The position numbers and the translations under genes are program-made. A stretch of 64,000 nucleotides of DNA from Flavobacteriales bacterium (GTDB taxonomy: Bacteria; Bacteroidota; Bacteroidia; Flavobacteriales_D; Sanyastnellaceae). The DNA lies in assembly GCA_019694805.1 (NCBI GenBank), contig JAIBBG010000008.1, positions 1 through 64,000 of the forward strand, read 5' to 3'. Shown in pieces: positions 61,425 to 64,000 of the stretch. The notes beneath the pieces are model-generated. The model saw only the letters and a list, made by a program, of their open reading frames with translations, was not told the DNA's origin and made no database searches. The first letter of the stretch is position 1, and each line of letters begins with the position of its first letter.

Positions 61425-62591
61425 TCAGACAAGCTTTTGATACGTTTTCCACCATCGGTCAGGCATCTCATCATGCGACGCTTGCTGATACTCATCATAG
61501 GTGCACGGTACAAGATGGTGGCGCTCATATTTGTTTTCCATACCTCCGGGATATGGCACATCCATCCACCATCGGTCTGTTTTAGGACTTTTATAAAATA
61601 CCAACTCATGTCCATCTTGCATCAAGGGAACAATGAATTTCATGTACTCTGAATAATCACCTACCGGATAATCTTTCTTGCGCTGTGATACTCCGTCCAT
61701 AAAACACCAAACCAACTGAGCCACCAAATGAGCACTCTGTCCATCGCGATCAAATTCCGGATTGTATTCGTAGATGCCAAATGAGGTGAGTTTATCACTC
61801 ATACCCGCATACCAACAGAGTTGGGCGGCTTCTTCCCCATAGAATCCGTTAGGACTGACATAAGCACTTCCCGGAGATTCTCCTTGTCGGATACATCCTA
61901 GATCAACAGAAAGAATGTCTGCATTGCGCAATGCCGGTTCCGCTTTCATCAAGGATGATTGTACATCACCTAAACGATGAACGTCGAAGTACATGTTCGA
62001 CATCAATGACAGCAATTCTGGTTCAACCATATACCGTTGATGTCCAATATTGGCATAGTTGAAAAGATAGTTGGGCTTGTGCAACACAATTTTATTCAGA
62101 TAGCTTTTACTCGAGACTTCATTTTCTGTATTGCCGAAATCCAACTTGTAATCCATAGTCACCAGATTAACGGTCTGTTCCATGTTCTCATAAGCGAGGT
62201 AATTGGCATAAGTGAGATCCTGTGTACCTCCAACAATGACAGGAATGATGTTCTTGCGCAGTAGCACCTGACAGGTTTGATTCAACGCATAGTATGTATC
62301 TGAAATGGCATTGCCCGCTTCTATGTTGCCAAGATCGATGATGCCCACGGGCTCGTCATGGATATAAAGTTGATAAAAGTATTTTCTGAATTCATCCGGT
62401 CCATGCATCGCGCCATGATTGTTTAGCCCAGCACGACCTTCCTTCACACCAATGATGGCAAGTTTTTTTCCATCGAGTTCTTCCGGTTCACCAGTGAAGA
62501 AAGAAACATGATGAATGAGTTGCTGAGCGTGCATGTTTTCCGGCAGCGCTTTGCGGAAATCACTTTGTGACAGAAATACAGAAATATCCAT
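61425..62591 (-). CDS. Arginase/formimidoylglutamase-fold protein with lost metal ligands
   Basis: The chain (388 aa from ATG 62591) is recognisable as a ureohydrolase: VKEGRAGLNNHGAMHGPDEFR near 50 and SPNGFYGEEAAQLCWYAG near 265. In active arginase-family enzymes the manganese ligands lie in GGxH, DAHxD and DxD. Here they read GGTQD, DYKLD and DLG, so both histidines and one aspartate appear replaced, and catalysis is unlikely. Homologues next to gld genes are usually annotated as formimidoylglutamase. It is upstream of porP with a 290-base gap, and topA lies on its other side. Its role may be structural or regulatory for the T9SS (inference). Confidence 0.8.
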   Translation of the reverse strand: MDISVFLSQSDFRKALPENMHAQQLIHHVSFFTGEPEELDGKKLAIIGVKEGRAGLNNHGAMHGPDEFRKYFYQLYIHDEPVGIIDLGNIEAGNAISDTYYALNQTCQVLLRKNIIPVIVGGTQDLTYANYLAYENMEQTVNLVTMDYKLDFGNTENEVSSKSYLNKIVLHKPNYLFNYANIGHQRYMVEPELLSLMSNMYFDVHRLGDVQSSLMKAEPALRNADILSVDLGCIRQGESPGSAYVSPNGFYGEEAAQLCWYAGMSDKLTSFGIYEYNPEFDRDGQSAHLVAQLVWCFMDGVSQRKKDYPVGDYSEYMKFIVPLMQDGHELVFYKSPKTDRWWMDVPYPGGMENKYERHHLVPCTYDEYQQASHDEMPDRWWKTYQKLV

Positions 62592-62667
62592 ACTGCGAAA
62601 ATTCAATTCGCATGGTTCGATTTTACTTTATTCCTCAAAGATTCTACACGTCTGTTTGTTGAAATGA

Positions 62668-62707
62668 AAAAAGAACGGCCGCAAAGAATGAATCCTTTGC
62701 AGCCGTC
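62668..62707 (-). terminator. Rho-independent terminator of topA
   Basis: ACGGC-C-GCAAAG (62676-62687) pairs with CTTTGC-A-GCCGT (62696-62707), with one mismatch in each arm. A run of A at 62668-62673 is the T tract on the minus strand. It lies just below the topA stop. Confidence 0.85.
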
Positions 62708-62729
62708 AATTGTAAGCGGTTGTTATATG

Positions 62730-64000
62730 TTATTTGGTTTTTTTCGAAGAAGATTTTTTTGCTGCAGATTTCTTGGATGGCGCTTTTTTAGCTGCTGCCT
62801 TCTTCACAGGTGCAGATTTTTTCGCCGCTGCTTTTTTCTTAGGTGAAGGATTGGCATCCTGTTCCTCTATGGCTTTCAATACGTCCGCAAGACTGATCGT
62901 TTTGGGATCAACTCCTTTGGGGAGTTTGTAATTCTCCTTGTCTTTTTTGATGTATGGTCCAAATCGACCTTGAATCACCTGGATCTCCGGACGTTCATCA
63001 AATTTCTGTATCAACGCTGCATTGATACCATTGATTTTGTCTTCAACCAATTTGATGGCTCTTTCGATTTCTATCGTGTATGGATCATCCCCTTCACGTA
63101 CACGCAATGAAGCATATGTGCTGCCCCATTTTACAAAGGGACCAAATCGTCCGATGGCGGCAGTTACTGGTTGCCCCTGATATTCTCCGACAACTCTTGG
63201 AAGATCGAATAATTTCATCGCTTCTTCGAGTGTGATATTTCCTATGCTTTGACCAGGACGCAATGAAGCAAACTTCTTTTCTTCATCTTCGCTTCCTCCC
63301 AGTTGAACTACCGGACCAAATCGTGCAATACGTGCTATAACAGGCTTGCCAGTTTTGGGATCTGTTCCAAGCTCGCGCTCTCCTGTTTGTCTCTGGGCAT
63401 TCTCTAATGTTTCGGCGACATTCTTGTGGAATGGATGATAAAACTTCTTCATCATTTCCTGCCATTCGAGTTTGCCTTCTGCAATTTCATCGAATTCTTC
63501 TTCGACGTTCGCCGTGAAAGCATAATCGAGAATGGTTGGAAACTGATCCACCAAAAAATCATTTACCACCATACCGATGTCCGTTGGGAAAAGTTTTGAT
63601 TTTTCCGCACCGGTCATCTCTGTTTTGGTTTCTGTGAAAATCTCAGCACCCTTCAAAATGATGATTTCATATTTGCGTTCCGTTCCTTCTTTGTCTTTTT
63701 TCTCAATGTATTCTCGTTGTTGAATGGTAGAAATCGTTGGCGCATAAGTTGAAGGACGACCAATACCCAATTCCTCAAGTCGCTTTACCAGCGCCGCTTC
63801 TGAGTAGCGTGATGGCTTCTGCGAAAACTTTTGTGTAGCTGTCATTTCAGCCAACTTGAGTTTTTGTCCTACTGACAGTGGAGGCAACATACCACTTGAT
63901 CCATCTTCGTTTTCTTCATCATCAGAGCTTTCAATGTAAACCTTAAGGAATCCATCGAATTTGATCACCTCTCCTTTGGCAAGAAGAAGGTCGGGCAATG
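62730..64000 (-). CDS. topA: DNA topoisomerase I, C-terminal part (gene continues beyond window)
   Basis: Visible are the last 423 or so residues of type IA topoisomerase. RYSEAALVKRLEELGIGRPSTYAPTISTIQ and FPTDIGMVVNDFLVDQFP are domain II-IV motifs downstream of the active site; the catalytic tyrosine lies outside the window. Three C-terminal repeats end in RFGPVVQLGG, GRFGPFVKWG and GRFGPYIKK, without zinc fingers. The protein ends in a Lys/Ala/Ser tail of about 35 residues (KKAAAKK, KKSSSKK), similar in style to the arm of the DksA-like protein. The open frame runs to the right edge. Confidence 0.95.
   Translation of the reverse strand, partial: LPDLLLAKGEVIKFDGFLKVYIESSDDEENEDGSSGMLPPLSVGQKLKLAEMTATQKFSQKPSRYSEAALVKRLEELGIGRPSTYAPTISTIQQREYIEKKDKEGTERKYEIIILKGAEIFTETKTEMTGAEKSKLFPTDIGMVVNDFLVDQFPTILDYAFTANVEEEFDEIAEGKLEWQEMMKKFYHPFHKNVAETLENAQRQTGERELGTDPKTGKPVIARIARFGPVVQLGGSEDEEKKFASLRPGQSIGNITLEEAMKLFDLPRVVGEYQGQPVTAAIGRFGPFVKWGSTYASLRVREGDDPYTIEIERAIKLVEDKINGINAALIQKFDERPEIQVIQGRFGPYIKKDKENYKLPKGVDPKTISLADVLKAIEEQDANPSPKKKAAAKKSAPVKKAAAKKAPSKKSAAKKSSSKKTK

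Overview
The window is chromosomal DNA of a Bacteroidota bacterium (class Bacteroidia; the order cannot be fixed from the sequence alone). The evidence is a complete porP-gldK-gldL-gldM-gldN type 9 secretion set, a nadK-DUF6089-uppS-bamA-ompH-ompH envelope cluster, the long form of isoleucyl-tRNA synthetase, frequent TTG/GTG starts, and repeated use of the Bacteroidota -7 promoter box (TAnnTTTG) about 17-34 bases before start codons. No tRNA, rRNA, insertion sequence, prophage or CRISPR array was seen.

Layout. (1) 1-5030, minus strand: most of a giant secreted adhesin-like protein, open at the left edge, with a choice-of-anchor-L head, a Calx-beta-like domain, a C-type lectin domain, HYR repeats, a lectin-like domain and then near-identical 85-residue HYR repeats. 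(2) 5295-10553, plus: ileS, a DksA-like protein fused to a histone-H1-like tail, and lspA. (3) 10621-12926, minus: pdxJ, an esterase and murI. (4) 13234-21706, plus: a CBS protein, nadK, a DUF6089 protein, uppS, bamA, two ompH/skp genes and a tandem universal stress protein. (5) 21779-22660: a RimK-type ligase. (6) 22948-42394: a dense surface-polysaccharide locus with seven recognisable glycosyltransferases, one further unassigned transferase-like gene, an O-antigen ligase/polymerase, two acyltransferases, a GNAT protein, a polysaccharide deacetylase, a glutamine amidotransferase (AsnB-like), a sugar-nucleotide SDR, two methyltransferases, a short NeuB-like synthase and a short CMP-sugar synthetase. 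(7) 42462-50435: a MoeB-rhodanese protein, acpP-fabF-rnc, a lipoprotein/outer-membrane pair, kbl, an amino-acid-oxidase-like flavoprotein and ferritin. (8) 50540-54748: a four-gene operon of a YfiR-like periplasmic protein, two paralogous exported repeat proteins and a membrane HAMP/PP2C phosphatase. (9) 55168-64000, minus: gldN, gldM, gldL, gldK, porP, an arginase-fold protein that has lost metal ligands, and the 3' part of topA.

How it fits together. Much of the window serves the cell envelope: lipid carrier synthesis (uppS), peptidoglycan precursor (murI), outer-membrane protein insertion (bamA, ompH), lipoprotein maturation (lspA), surface glycan synthesis, and the T9SS that probably exports proteins such as the adhesin at the left edge. 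The best candidates for undescribed biology are the YfiR/TPR/TPR/PP2C operon, the degenerate ureohydrolase beside the T9SS genes, the NeuB-like enzyme without its SAF domain, and the DksA-like protein with a 209-residue basic arm.
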